6,920 bases of DNA from Bacteroidota bacterium (GTDB lineage Bacteria > Bacteroidota > Bacteroidia > Bacteroidales > UBA1402): assembly GCA_030706285.1 (NCBI GenBank), contig JAUZOU010000160.1:1-6920 (forward strand), given 5' to 3'. This document shows positions 1-5,821 of the stretch, in pieces. Each line of letters opens with the position of its first letter. The first letter of the stretch is position 1. The notes beneath the pieces were generated by a model. The model was not told the origin of the DNA and did not search any database. It saw nothing but the letters and a program-made list of their open reading frames with translations. Made by a program: the position numbers and the translations under genes.

Positions 1-1
1 A

Positions 2-706
2 GAATCCCAGAAATTGTTTCAGATTGTTCTGAATAGCATTTCACATGAATTACGGACGCCTATTTCGGTCATTACGACGGCCGTTTCAGCCATGGATGAT
101 GAGAAGACAGCCTCCAATCCGGTGTTTAGACGCGAAATCTGTAAGGAACTGAATACGGCATCCATGCGTCTGAATATTCTGGTTGAAAATATTTTGGACA
201 TGTCCAGAATCGAATCGGGTTACTTATCTCTAAATTTACAGCTCTATGAGGTTGATGATCTGATGGGAACCATCCTGAACGAGCTTTCGGATGAACCGTA
301 TAAGCAAGTCATCAAGCTGACGGTTGATGAACAATTGCCCATGGTCCGTATCGATATCAATTGGTTCAAGCAGGCCATTATCAATGTTTTGCGGAATGCT
401 ATTATGTATACGCCACCTGACAGTGTCATCGATATTCATGTTTTCAGAACCACGGATAAACAAGTGGCGATAGAAATTTCCGATAATGGACCTGGGATTC
501 CGGAAGACGCTGTCAAAAAGATCTTCGACAAATTTTACCGCGTTCCAGGTTCAAAAAGTGGGGGCTCCGGCCTCGGTTTGACCATCACGAAGGCTATCGT
601 TGAAGCGCATAGTGGGCAGATCTTTGCCGAAAACAAACAGGATGGAGGGCTTAGGTTTCTTATATTGTTAACTAGTATTCAATCAGATGCAGGACAACAA
701 GTTTAA
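2..706 (+). CDS. kdpD: KdpD-type sensor histidine kinase, C-terminal part (cut by left window edge)
   Basis: This is the catalytic core of a membrane sensor kinase that phosphorylates the adjacent regulator KdpE under potassium limitation or osmotic stress. The frame is open from base 2, so the gene starts left of the window; the usual N-terminal KdpD sensor, USP and membrane regions are not visible. Counting from the first visible codon, I see the H box SISHELRTP with phospho-accepting His15 (bases 44-46), the N box with Asn132 (NVLRNAIMYTP), the G1 box DNGPGIP (161-167), the F box IFDKF (174-178) and the G2 box GSGLGL (188-193). All catalytic motifs are intact, so it looks functional. Its last 20 bases overlap kdpE, which points to coupled translation. 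Assignment to KdpD rather than another kinase rests on remembered similarity to KdpD C-termini and on the kdpE neighbour. The kdpFABC genes would be expected further left. Confidence 0.88.
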   Translation, partial: ESQKLFQIVLNSISHELRTPISVITTAVSAMDDEKTASNPVFRREICKELNTASMRLNILVENILDMSRIESGYLSLNLQLYEVDDLMGTILNELSDEPYKQVIKLTVDEQLPMVRIDINWFKQAIINVLRNAIMYTPPDSVIDIHVFRTTDKQVAIEISDNGPGIPEDAVKKIFDKFYRVPGSKSGGSGLGLTITKAIVEAHSGQIFAENKQDGGLRFLILLTSIQSDAGQQV

Positions 707-1400
707 AATCCTTGTCATTGATGATGAACCTCAGATTCGACGTCTGCTTACCATCGCACTGGAATCGAATGAGTATAAAGTGCTTGAAGCAGAAAACGGC
801 AAGGACGGTTTGCTATCAACGGCAATGAACCGGCCGGATGTTATTCTGCTTGATCTGGGACTGCCCGATCATGGTGGATTGGCCGTTTTGACTCAGCTGA
901 GGGAATGGTCTTCCGTGCCTGTTATCGTGCTGACAGTCCAGGATGAAGAACAAACTAAGATTCAGGCGTTGGACGGTGGTGCGGATGATTATATAACCAA
1001 ACCGTTCAATACCGGAGAGTTACTTGCCAGGATTCGTGTTTGCCTACGACGAACCACCAAAACAGATGATTCACCTGTTTTCAGGTCAGGAAAATTGCTT
1101 GTTGATCAGTCCACCAGAATTGTAAAAGTAGGAGACGAGGAAATCAAGCTGACTTCCATGGAATATTCCATTCTTGCCTTATTGATCAAACATGCCGGAC
1201 GGGTATTGACCCATCGTTTCATCATCAAGGAGATTTGGGGTATTTATTATCCGGACAATTATCAGCTATTGCGCGTCCACGTCGCACAGCTACGTAAAAA
1301 AATCGAAGAGAATTCTTCCATTCCGAAACTGTTGTTAACGGAACCGGGTGTTGGTTACAGGCTTAAGATATTGGAGGAACAGGCTGGAGGAAAATCTTAG
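687..1400 (+). CDS. kdpE: KdpE, OmpR-family response regulator of the potassium transport operon
   Basis: This cytoplasmic DNA-binding regulator is phosphorylated by KdpD and activates the kdp K+-ATPase operon. At 237 aa it has normal length for OmpR-family regulators. The receiver domain (about residues 5-118) has the acidic pair Asp12/Asp13, phospho-acceptor Asp56 in LLDLGLPD, switch residues Thr83 and Tyr102, and Lys105 in the ITKPF motif. A winged-helix domain follows (about 130-232), with LTSMEYSILALL, the recognition-helix region LLRVHVAQLRKKIEE and the closing wing GVGYRL. The phrases DLGLPD, LREWSSVPVIVL and LDGGADDY closely match KdpE proteins as I remember them. The start is the ATG at 687, inside the end of kdpD (20-bp overlap). 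The pair is most likely co-transcribed as the distal end of a kdp operon. No downstream gene continues the operon; the next gene is convergent. Confidence 0.93.
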   Translation: MQDNKFKILVIDDEPQIRRLLTIALESNEYKVLEAENGKDGLLSTAMNRPDVILLDLGLPDHGGLAVLTQLREWSSVPVIVLTVQDEEQTKIQALDGGADDYITKPFNTGELLARIRVCLRRTTKTDDSPVFRSGKLLVDQSTRIVKVGDEEIKLTSMEYSILALLIKHAGRVLTHRFIIKEIWGIYYPDNYQLLRVHVAQLRKKIEENSSIPKLLLTEPGVGYRLKILEEQAGGKS

Positions 1401-1492
1401 TTTAGCCTACCGGCTATCAATTGCCAGGACTCGAATCTTGGTCCGGTGCAATGGAGTCGGTACAAAAGAAAAGCCTTAATCTCGCCTGCAGG
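1401..1492. other. Convergent gap with imperfect hairpins (possible terminator)
   Basis: This 92-bp gap lies between the 3' ends of kdpE and the glycosyltransferase gene. It holds a small hairpin at 1403-1416 (TAGCC/GGCTA, loop TACC) and a larger one at 1424-1441, an almost palindromic 18-mer CCAGGACTCGAATCTTGG with one G-T wobble. ATTGC (1420-1424) and GCAAT (1448-1452) could also pair as an outer or competing arm. There is no long T tract on either side, so an intrinsic terminator is only a possibility, suggested mainly by position between converging genes. Confidence 0.35.
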
Positions 1493-2548
1493 TTACTTGT
1501 CCAGTACGTAATGAATTTCTTTGAAAATGTCATCCAACGTCAGGTTTTCCGTATTTAATCCTTTGCTGCCCGGATTATACGGCTCATAAACTTCCAGCGT
1601 AGTGACTGAAAAGAAGCCTATAGTGGGCGTTCCTGAGGCACTAGCTAAATGCATGACACCACAGTCTGCCGTGATGAAAATGCTGGTGTTGGCGATAACG
1701 GCACTCATTTCGCGGATATCCCTGCTATAATACGAGGGTTCTTTGAAATTGATTTTCGAGACATGCTCAACCGGCAAGACTTCCAGTATGTTGAAATTGG
1801 GGTATTCTGTTTTCAGTCTGTCAAGAAAGTCCATCCACCATGATTCCGAATAGCATTTGGCCCCTGTAGCGAAGGTATACAGGCAAATAGTTTGCGCTTC
1901 TTTCTGAGGAATCATGGTTTGAAGGCGTTCCTTTCCCTGAAGCAGTTCTGCTTCGGACAACTTAAGGTCCATGAAAGGCATGGCGTCTGTAGTGCCTGCA
2001 AGACCAAGCTGGGACAAATAACGTCTGAAATTGTACACAGGCCTTTTCGCAATTTGCGGATAATCGGCATAGTTCGATTGAAGGTTAAAGTCATCGTCGC
2101 CATAAAATTTATACGTTCCCCTTGCGAATTTCGTCGACAATCTTCCTGATGATGAAAATCCGACGACGTTGATGACCATATCGTAATGCCTCTGTTTTAA
2201 TCTCAGCCATCCCCCGATGTATTGGAACAGGTGTTTGAAGTGTTTTCTCGGCAGCACAATGATACGGTCTATGTTCTCGTAGTTTTTGAAGACAATGGAA
2301 GCAACGTTTCCTTTGACAAACAGATCGATCCGGCAGGAAGGGAAGGTCTCCGCAACTTCTTGTACAAGTGGGGTGATCAGTAGCAGATTTCCCAGCCTGT
2401 GGTTCGGGCGGGAGATTAAAATCCGTTTAATCGTTTCTTTATGGATGGAACCTGTTTGCTTGTGGGCACCGGTCGAGCCAATGCCTTTAGTCAGCTTTTT
2501 TAAAATGGATCTTCTTGCCCGATTGATTTTTTTTAACTTGGTATCCAT
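1493..2548 (-). CDS. Glycosyltransferase family 9 (heptosyltransferase-like)
   Basis: This is a probable cytoplasmic glycosyltransferase that adds a sugar from a nucleotide donor to an envelope glycan such as the LPS core. The fold is the two-domain GT-B type of ADP-heptose:LPS heptosyltransferases. Counting from the ATG at 2546-2548 (351 aa), the N-terminal family motif ILISRPNHRLGNLLLITPL lies at 43-61, a GAKCYSESWW segment at 229-238, and the donor-site motif ITADCGVMHLASASGTPTIG at 292-311. There is no signal peptide; the N-terminus is basic. An in-frame ATG 63 bases upstream (2609-2611) is less likely: the extra residues are not family-like and it would sit only a few bases from the predicted transcription start. 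The position usually holding Asp in the GD of heptosyltransferases is Asn54 here. Acceptor and donor sugars cannot be told from sequence. It stands alone, convergent with kdpE and divergent from pit. Confidence 0.85.
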   Translation of the reverse strand: MDTKLKKINRARRSILKKLTKGIGSTGAHKQTGSIHKETIKRILISRPNHRLGNLLLITPLVQEVAETFPSCRIDLFVKGNVASIVFKNYENIDRIIVLPRKHFKHLFQYIGGWLRLKQRHYDMVINVVGFSSSGRLSTKFARGTYKFYGDDDFNLQSNYADYPQIAKRPVYNFRRYLSQLGLAGTTDAMPFMDLKLSEAELLQGKERLQTMIPQKEAQTICLYTFATGAKCYSESWWMDFLDRLKTEYPNFNILEVLPVEHVSKINFKEPSYYSRDIREMSAVIANTSIFITADCGVMHLASASGTPTIGFFSVTTLEVYEPYNPGSKGLNTENLTLDDIFKEIHYVLDK

Positions 2549-2622
2549 CTGATTCGGTGTAAAGGTGTATGGAAATATAGTGGTATGGTGTCTATGTATT
2601 GCATGGCACATTAAATCCGGTC

Positions 2623-2630
2623 CAAAACTA
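2623..2630 (-). promoter_or_regulatory. Candidate Bacteroidota -7 promoter element for the glycosyltransferase gene
   Basis: On the minus strand this reads TAGTTTTG, a full match to the Bacteroidota -7 consensus TAnnTTTG. Transcription would start around 2615-2619 and give a leader of about 70 nt to the ATG at 2548. No clear -33 TTTG lies 19-21 bp upstream, so support is modest. A second, weaker candidate, TATATTTC, lies at 2572-2579. Confidence 0.4.
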
Positions 2631-2667
2631 CAGGATTTTTTTCACTTTTCATGCATTTGTCCGATAA

Positions 2668-2713
2668 ATGACGCTTTACAATCTGTCGGCCTTTTAGGCT
2701 GGCTGCGCGTCAT
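2668..2713 (+). repeat. Interrupted inverted repeat able to form a two-part hairpin
   Basis: ATGACGC (2668-2674) and GCGTCAT (2707-2713) are perfect inverted 7-mers. Between them, bases 2685-2703 can fold as an 8-pair stem with loop TTT, including two G-U pairs when read as plus-strand RNA. A run of five T follows at 2717-2721. It could be a terminator-like structure or an operator for a dimeric regulator. No plus-strand transcript that it would end is evident. Confidence 0.4.
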
Positions 2714-2737
2714 GCCTTTTTCAACCGGAACATGTAT

Positions 2738-2766
2738 TTGTCACAAACCTGTAACGGAATTGTAAT
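2738..2766 (+). promoter_or_regulatory. PHO box (PhoB-like binding site), three 11-bp repeats upstream of pit
   Basis: Three heptamers, TTGTCAC (2738-2744), CTGTAAC (2749-2755) and TTGTAAT (2760-2766), are each separated by 4 bp (AAAC, GGAA). The cores TGTCA, TGTAA and TGTAA therefore recur every 11 bp exactly, starting at 2739, 2750 and 2761. This is the architecture of the enterobacterial PhoB box (CTGTCAT, 4-bp AT-rich spacer, CTGTCAY). The first two units match 14 of its 18 positions by my count. The box ends 10 bp before a near-consensus -7 element, the spacing typical of PhoB-activated promoters, and the gene it precedes is a phosphate transporter. Binding by a PhoB orthologue is an inference; that regulator is not in the window. 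Confidence 0.72.
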
Positions 2767-2776
2767 ACCTGTTGCC

Positions 2777-2784
2777 GACCTTTG
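2777..2784 (+). promoter_or_regulatory. Probable -7 promoter element of pit
   Basis: GACCTTTG matches the Bacteroidota -7 element TAnnTTTG except for its first base. It begins 10 bp after the PHO box, and no well-placed -33 TTTG is present. This fits an activator-dependent promoter in which the PHO box replaces the upstream element. Transcription would start near 2788-2791, giving a leader of about 50 nt. Confidence 0.5.
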
Positions 2785-2840
2785 CCATCGAAAACAATTC
2801 CCTTTATCAAGTGTTATCATATGCATATAATCAATAATCT

Positions 2841-3890
2841 ATGCTAAGCTTACTGATCGTCATCATCGTCCTGGCTTTTATTTTTGATTTCATCAATGGT
2901 TTTCACGATGCGGCGAATTCCATCGCCACTATCGTATCGACCAAAGTGCTTACCCCTTTTCAGGCTGTCATATGGGCTGCGTTTTTTAATTTCGTAGCCT
3001 TTTTTATCGCAAAATACATCATCGGCGAATTCGGAATTGCCAATACGGTTTCAAAAACGGTGGTCGAACAATACATCACATTGCCGATTATCTTTTCCGG
3101 AATTGTCGCTGCCATCATCTGGAATTTGGCTACCTGGTGGCTGGGTATTCCTTCATCCTCCTCTCATACACTGATCGGTGGCTTTGCCGGAGCTGCCATT
3201 ATGAGTACTATTATTGCCAGCGGTTATCAATCAAACGGATTTGAATCCATCAAAGGCGATGTCATTCTGAAGATTGCCTCATTCATTGTGCTGGCTCCTT
3301 TGATCGGTATGATTATCTCTTCGTTTATTTACATACTGATTCTCAATATTTTCAAAAAGACGAAGCCGTATAAGGCCAACAGATGGTTCAGTCATCTGCA
3401 ATTGGTCTCGTCCGGTTTGTTCAGTATCGGACATGGGCTGAACGATTCTCAAAAGGTCATGGGTATTATTGCAGCCGCTCTTTATGCTGCCTATAAACGG
3501 GATGGGATTGACTGGGGCATCCATTCAATAGGTGATATGCCGGATTGGGTCGCTTTCGGGTGTTTCACGGCCATATCGCTGGGCACGATGTCGGGTGGCT
3601 GGAGAATCATTAAAACGATGGGCACGCGCATCACCAAAGTGACACCAATAGAAGGCGTGGCTTCAGAAACGGCTGGCGCACTGACCTTGTATCTGTCAGA
3701 AGCGTTGAAAGTCCCTGTCAGTACGACGCATACCATCACCGGAGCGATCATTGGTGTGGGCGCTGTCAAACGGTTATCGGCTGTTCGTTGGGGTGTGACC
3801 CGAAGTCTGATGACGGCTTGGTTGTTGACCATCCCGGTTAGTGCCGCGATCGCCGCTTTTATCTACTACTTTTTTGGTACCCGGTTTTAA
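2841..3890 (+). CDS. pit: PiT-family inorganic phosphate transporter
   Basis: This inner-membrane secondary transporter imports inorganic phosphate (family PF01384), driven by H+ or Na+. Its 349 aa are strongly hydrophobic, with about ten likely membrane spans. The family's internal duplication is clear. The first half has GFHDAANSIATIVSTK (20-35) and GIPSSSSHTLIGGFAGAAI (102-120). The second half has the matching GHGLNDSQKVMGI (198-209... region) and VPVSTTHTITGAIIGVGAV (291-309). A hydrophilic stretch around 172-186 (FKKTKPYKANRW) separates the halves. The start is the ATG at 2841, directly before the first hydrophobic segment and after an A/T-rich leader without Shine-Dalgarno, as usual in Bacteroidota. 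A DUF47 gene follows 48 bp downstream, the standard partner of PiT. The upstream PHO box suggests induction under phosphate starvation. The substrate could also be another oxyanion, but the context favours phosphate. Confidence 0.93.
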   Translation: MLSLLIVIIVLAFIFDFINGFHDAANSIATIVSTKVLTPFQAVIWAAFFNFVAFFIAKYIIGEFGIANTVSKTVVEQYITLPIIFSGIVAAIIWNLATWWLGIPSSSSHTLIGGFAGAAIMSTIIASGYQSNGFESIKGDVILKIASFIVLAPLIGMIISSFIYILILNIFKKTKPYKANRWFSHLQLVSSGLFSIGHGLNDSQKVMGIIAAALYAAYKRDGIDWGIHSIGDMPDWVAFGCFTAISLGTMSGGWRIIKTMGTRITKVTPIEGVASETAGALTLYLSEALKVPVSTTHTITGAIIGVGAVKRLSAVRWGVTRSLMTAWLLTIPVSAAIAAFIYYFFGTRF

Positions 3891-3898
3891 CCGGATAC
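3877..3898 (+). repeat. Near-palindrome spanning the pit stop codon
   Basis: CCGGT (3881-3885) and ACCGG (3890-3894) pair around the loop TTTA. GTA (3877-3879) and TAC (3896-3898) extend the stem past one mismatch. The pit stop codon TAA (3888-3890) lies in the loop and arm. There is no T tract after it, so it is more likely a processing or stability hairpin between pit and DUF47 than a strong terminator. Confidence 0.45.
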
Positions 3899-3915
3899 TG
3901 TCGCCAAAAGTTTGT

Positions 3916-3923
3916 TACCTTTG
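3916..3923 (+). promoter_or_regulatory. Candidate internal -7 promoter element before the DUF47 gene
   Basis: TACCTTTG is an exact match to the Bacteroidota -7 consensus and begins 23 bp before the DUF47 ATG. No clear -33 TTTG is found 19-21 bp upstream. If active, the leader would be only about 10 nt, and the DUF47 protein could be made independently of pit. Confidence 0.35.
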
Positions 3924-3938
3924 ATAAAATTGCCTGAA

Positions 3939-4586
3939 ATGAAAAGACCTTTTTTTAAACGTCATCTTAAAAAGGAAACGACCTTCTTTCCTGTTTTGAA
4001 GGAAATGTCGGGTGTCATGCTGGTCGCATCCGATTTGATGGTCGAATTTATAAAGAATTACGATCACGCCACCGCTCCCGGCTATTTTAAACGGATCAAA
4101 GAGGAGGAAAAGAAGGGTGATGTATTGTCGAACCTGATTTTTGAAGAACTGAACAAGACCTTCATCACCCCTTTCGACCGGGAGGACATCAACCGGCTGG
4201 CGGGCTATATGGATGATGTAACCGATAGCATCAACAGCTGTGCGAAACGGTTGGTCTTATATAATCCCAAGAAAGTACCTGATCAGGCCGTCGAATTGGC
4301 AAATCTGATTCATGATGGGGCTGTTTGTATCGGAAAAGCGGTGGATGAGCTGGAAATACTGAAGCGAACGGCCAAAAAGATCAATACCTATTGTGATGAA
4401 CTTCATGACATCGAAAACAAAGCTGATGATGTCTACGAGCATTTTGTACAGGATTTGTTCGAACAGGAAGCTGATGGTATCGAGCTCGTCAAGATCAAAG
4501 AAATCGTGAACGAACTGGAAAAGACAACAGACGTTGAAGAAAACGTCGGCAAAATCATCAAAACAATTATTGTCAAATACGCTTAA
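3939..4586 (+). CDS. DUF47 family PhoU-like protein, partner of the PiT transporter
   Basis: This cytoplasmic, mostly helical protein of the DUF47/PhoU-like family is typically encoded beside PiT phosphate transporters and thought to modulate them. At 215 aa from the ATG at 3939 its length is normal. Visible family features are the acidic motif EEEKKGD (55-61), the signature FITPFDREDI (75-84), MDDVTDSI (91-98), HDIENKADDVY (156-166) and EKTTDVEENVGKII (194-207). These E/D-xxx-D repeats form the metal-binding clusters of PhoU-like three-helix bundles. There is no membrane segment. An upstream in-frame TTG at 3912 would lie before the predicted promoter element, so I prefer the ATG. It lies 48 bp after pit and is probably co-transcribed, perhaps with an extra internal promoter. 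The biochemical role of the family is not well defined, so the function is inferred from neighbourhood. Confidence 0.9.
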   Translation: MKRPFFKRHLKKETTFFPVLKEMSGVMLVASDLMVEFIKNYDHATAPGYFKRIKEEEKKGDVLSNLIFEELNKTFITPFDREDINRLAGYMDDVTDSINSCAKRLVLYNPKKVPDQAVELANLIHDGAVCIGKAVDELEILKRTAKKINTYCDELHDIENKADDVYEHFVQDLFEQEADGIELVKIKEIVNELEKTTDVEENVGKIIKTIIVKYA

Positions 4587-4597
4587 TCCATTTCTGG

Positions 4598-4629
4598 TTT
4601 CATCACTTTCACCGAAAACACTACCTTTG
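4598..4629 (+). promoter_or_regulatory. Probable Bacteroidota promoter of the agmatine deiminase gene
   Basis: TACCTTTG (4622-4629) is an exact match to the -7 consensus TAnnTTTG. Twenty bases upstream, TTTC (4598-4601) matches three of four positions of the -33 TTTG. This is the best two-part promoter in the window. Transcription would start around 4633-4637, just ahead of a stable leader hairpin. Confidence 0.55.
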
Positions 4630-4639
4630 CCCTGAGCCT

Positions 4640-4655
4640 CCGGCAAGTCTGCCGG
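4640..4655 (+). repeat. Perfect 6-bp GC-rich leader hairpin before agmatine deiminase
   Basis: CCGGCA (4640-4645) and TGCCGG (4650-4655) form a perfect stem with loop AGTC, ending 11 bp before the ATG at 4667. It is followed by CTAATTG rather than a T run, so it is not a typical terminator. It lies in the predicted 5' leader and could affect translation initiation or mRNA stability. It could alternatively help end DUF47 transcription. Confidence 0.45.
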
Positions 4656-4666
4656 CTAATTGTTCA

Positions 4667-5704
4667 ATGGCAAACCGGATGAAACAACTTTTTTTCCCTC
4701 CTGAATGGTACCCACAATCGGCCATCCAACTGACATGGCCTCATGAACAAACCGATTGGGCAGCTATGCTCGATGAGGTTGTCCCTTGTTTTGTCACAAT
4801 TGCCAGAGAAGTGCTGAAACGAGAAAAGCTGATCGTGGTTTGTGCTGATGCGGCGACTGTCCGTTCACAACTTGGCCCGGTCGATAACCAGCGGCTGGTG
4901 TTGGCCGAGCTTCCGACCAATGACACATGGGCGCGTGATCACGGTGGTTTGTCTGTTTTTGCAGACGGGAAACCCCTACTTTGTGAGTTTACTTTCAACG
5001 GATGGGGACTGAAATTTCCAGCCAATCTTGATAATCAGATTACGCGCGGACTTTATCAAAAGGGTGTTTTCAATCAACAGGTGTTGCTGAAATCTTTTAA
5101 GCCCTTTGTGCTGGAGGGAGGCAGCCTCGAGACCGATGGTAAAGGAACGTTGCTGACAACTGCTCAATGTTTGCTGTCAGCCAATCGTAATGACATAACT
5201 GATGAGGCTATTCTCGAACAATCCCTGAAATCATTTTTTGGGCTGAAACGAGTGCTTTGGCTTCATCATGGCAAGTTGGTGGGTGATGACACAGACAGCC
5301 ATATTGATACCTTGGCTCGTTTTTGTGATGCCGAAACCATTGCCTATGTAGCGCCCGGTAATCCGGAAGATGAACAATACGAAGCACTGGTGTTGATGGA
5401 AAAGGAATTGCGTACGTTTCGTACACTTCAGGAAAAATCGTACCGGTTGATCGCCTTGCCGGTGGCTGATCCTGTTTTTCATGAAGGGTGCAGGTTGCCG
5501 GCGACCTATGCCAATTTTTTAATTCTCAATGGTGCCGTGCTGGCACCCGTTTATGATGCTCCAAAGGACGAACTGGCCATTAAAGCTCTGCAGCAAGCTT
5601 TCCCCGATCGGGAAATCATCCCGGTCAATTGTTTGCCCCTGATCCGGCAAAACGGATCGCTGCATTGCCTGACCATGCAGTATCCTGAAGGATTTGTAGA
5701 TTGA
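4667..5704 (+). CDS. aguA: Agmatine deiminase (porphyromonas-type peptidylarginine deiminase family)
   Basis: The protein hydrolyses agmatine to N-carbamoylputrescine and ammonia, a step from arginine to putrescine and polyamines. It belongs to the guanidino-group modifying enzymes (PF04371). Its 345 aa match the usual length, and no signal peptide is visible, so it is cytoplasmic; this argues against a secreted peptidylarginine deiminase. Family motifs run in order: PPEWYPQSAIQLTWPH (11-26), TNDTWARDHGGL (84-95), FNGWGLKF (110-117), VLEGGSLETDGKGTLLTT (148-165), GDDTDSHIDTLARF (206-219) and GSLHCLTMQYP (330-340). The catalytic set is complete: Cys334, His212, and Asp91 or nearby acidic residues. 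The start could be the ATG at 4667 or the one at 4679 (residue 5). The usual partner, N-carbamoylputrescine amidohydrolase (AguB), is not next to it in this window. It has its own promoter and ends in a strong hairpin terminator. Confidence 0.92.
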   Translation: MANRMKQLFFPPEWYPQSAIQLTWPHEQTDWAAMLDEVVPCFVTIAREVLKREKLIVVCADAATVRSQLGPVDNQRLVLAELPTNDTWARDHGGLSVFADGKPLLCEFTFNGWGLKFPANLDNQITRGLYQKGVFNQQVLLKSFKPFVLEGGSLETDGKGTLLTTAQCLLSANRNDITDEAILEQSLKSFFGLKRVLWLHHGKLVGDDTDSHIDTLARFCDAETIAYVAPGNPEDEQYEALVLMEKELRTFRTLQEKSYRLIALPVADPVFHEGCRLPATYANFLILNGAVLAPVYDAPKDELAIKALQQAFPDREIIPVNCLPLIRQNGSLHCLTMQYPEGFVD

Positions 5705-5743
5705 TCCGCTTCTCCCTCCATGCTGGAACATTCTGAAAATACA

Positions 5744-5773
5744 AAGAAGGCTGACCTCACGGACAGCCTTCTT
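5744..5773. terminator. Strong bidirectional hairpin terminator between aguA and the TolC-family gene
   Basis: AAGAAGGCTG (5744-5753) and CAGCCTTCTT (5764-5773) form a perfect 10-bp stem with a 10-base loop. It starts 39 bp after the aguA stop. The plus-strand tail is CCCCTCTATC, only moderately pyrimidine-rich; the minus-strand tail is T-rich (TTTGTATTTTC). It therefore looks like a classical intrinsic terminator for the minus-strand efflux gene and a plausible one for aguA. Confidence 0.82.
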
Positions 5774-5787
5774 CCCCTCTATCTATT

Positions 5788-5821
5788 AACAAAAACTCAT
5801 CTATGAGAATCGGTTTTTGTT
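5788..5821 (-). terminator. Second AT-rich hairpin at the 3' end of the TolC-family gene
   Basis: AACAAAAAC (5788-5796) and GTTTTTGTT (5813-5821) form a 9-bp AT-rich inverted repeat whose right arm overlaps the last base of the efflux gene's stop codon. Inside, CTCA/TGAG (5796-5807) can form a competing small stem. Read on the minus strand it ends in a T run. It may assist the larger terminator just beyond. Confidence 0.4.

Larger units (their letters stand above)
2549..2840. other. Divergent regulatory gap between glycosyltransferase and pit
   Basis: This gene-free stretch of about 290 bp drives two divergent genes. From left to right it holds the candidate minus-strand -7 element (2623-2630), a long interrupted inverted repeat (2668-2713), a triple PHO-box-like repeat (2738-2766) and a near-consensus plus-strand -7 element (2777-2784), then an AT-rich leader up to the pit ATG at 2841. 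The short open frames across it show no recognisable protein and overlap these signals, so I do not call genes in it. Confidence 0.7.

Noticed and set aside
1424..1441. T-arm-like sequence (minus strand ATTCGAG between short arms), hinting at a tRNA or tRNA remnant
   Set aside because: The minus strand shows no matching acceptor 5' strand, D arm or anticodon arm at the required distance, and the T stem has mismatches. It is better described as a plain hairpin.
2549..2611. Longer N-terminus for the glycosyltransferase starting at 2609-2611
   Set aside because: The 21 extra residues are rich in His, Thr and Pro, do not resemble the family, and would begin almost at the predicted transcription start. 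The ATG at 2546-2548 is preferred.
2565..2765. Small plus-strand open frame of 66 codons in the divergent gap
   Set aside because: There is no recognisable protein, and it runs through the inverted repeat and PHO box. It looks like chance.
3491..3832. 113-codon minus-strand open frame opposite pit
   Set aside because: It is antisense to clear PiT signature motifs, has low-complexity composition and shows no family resemblance.
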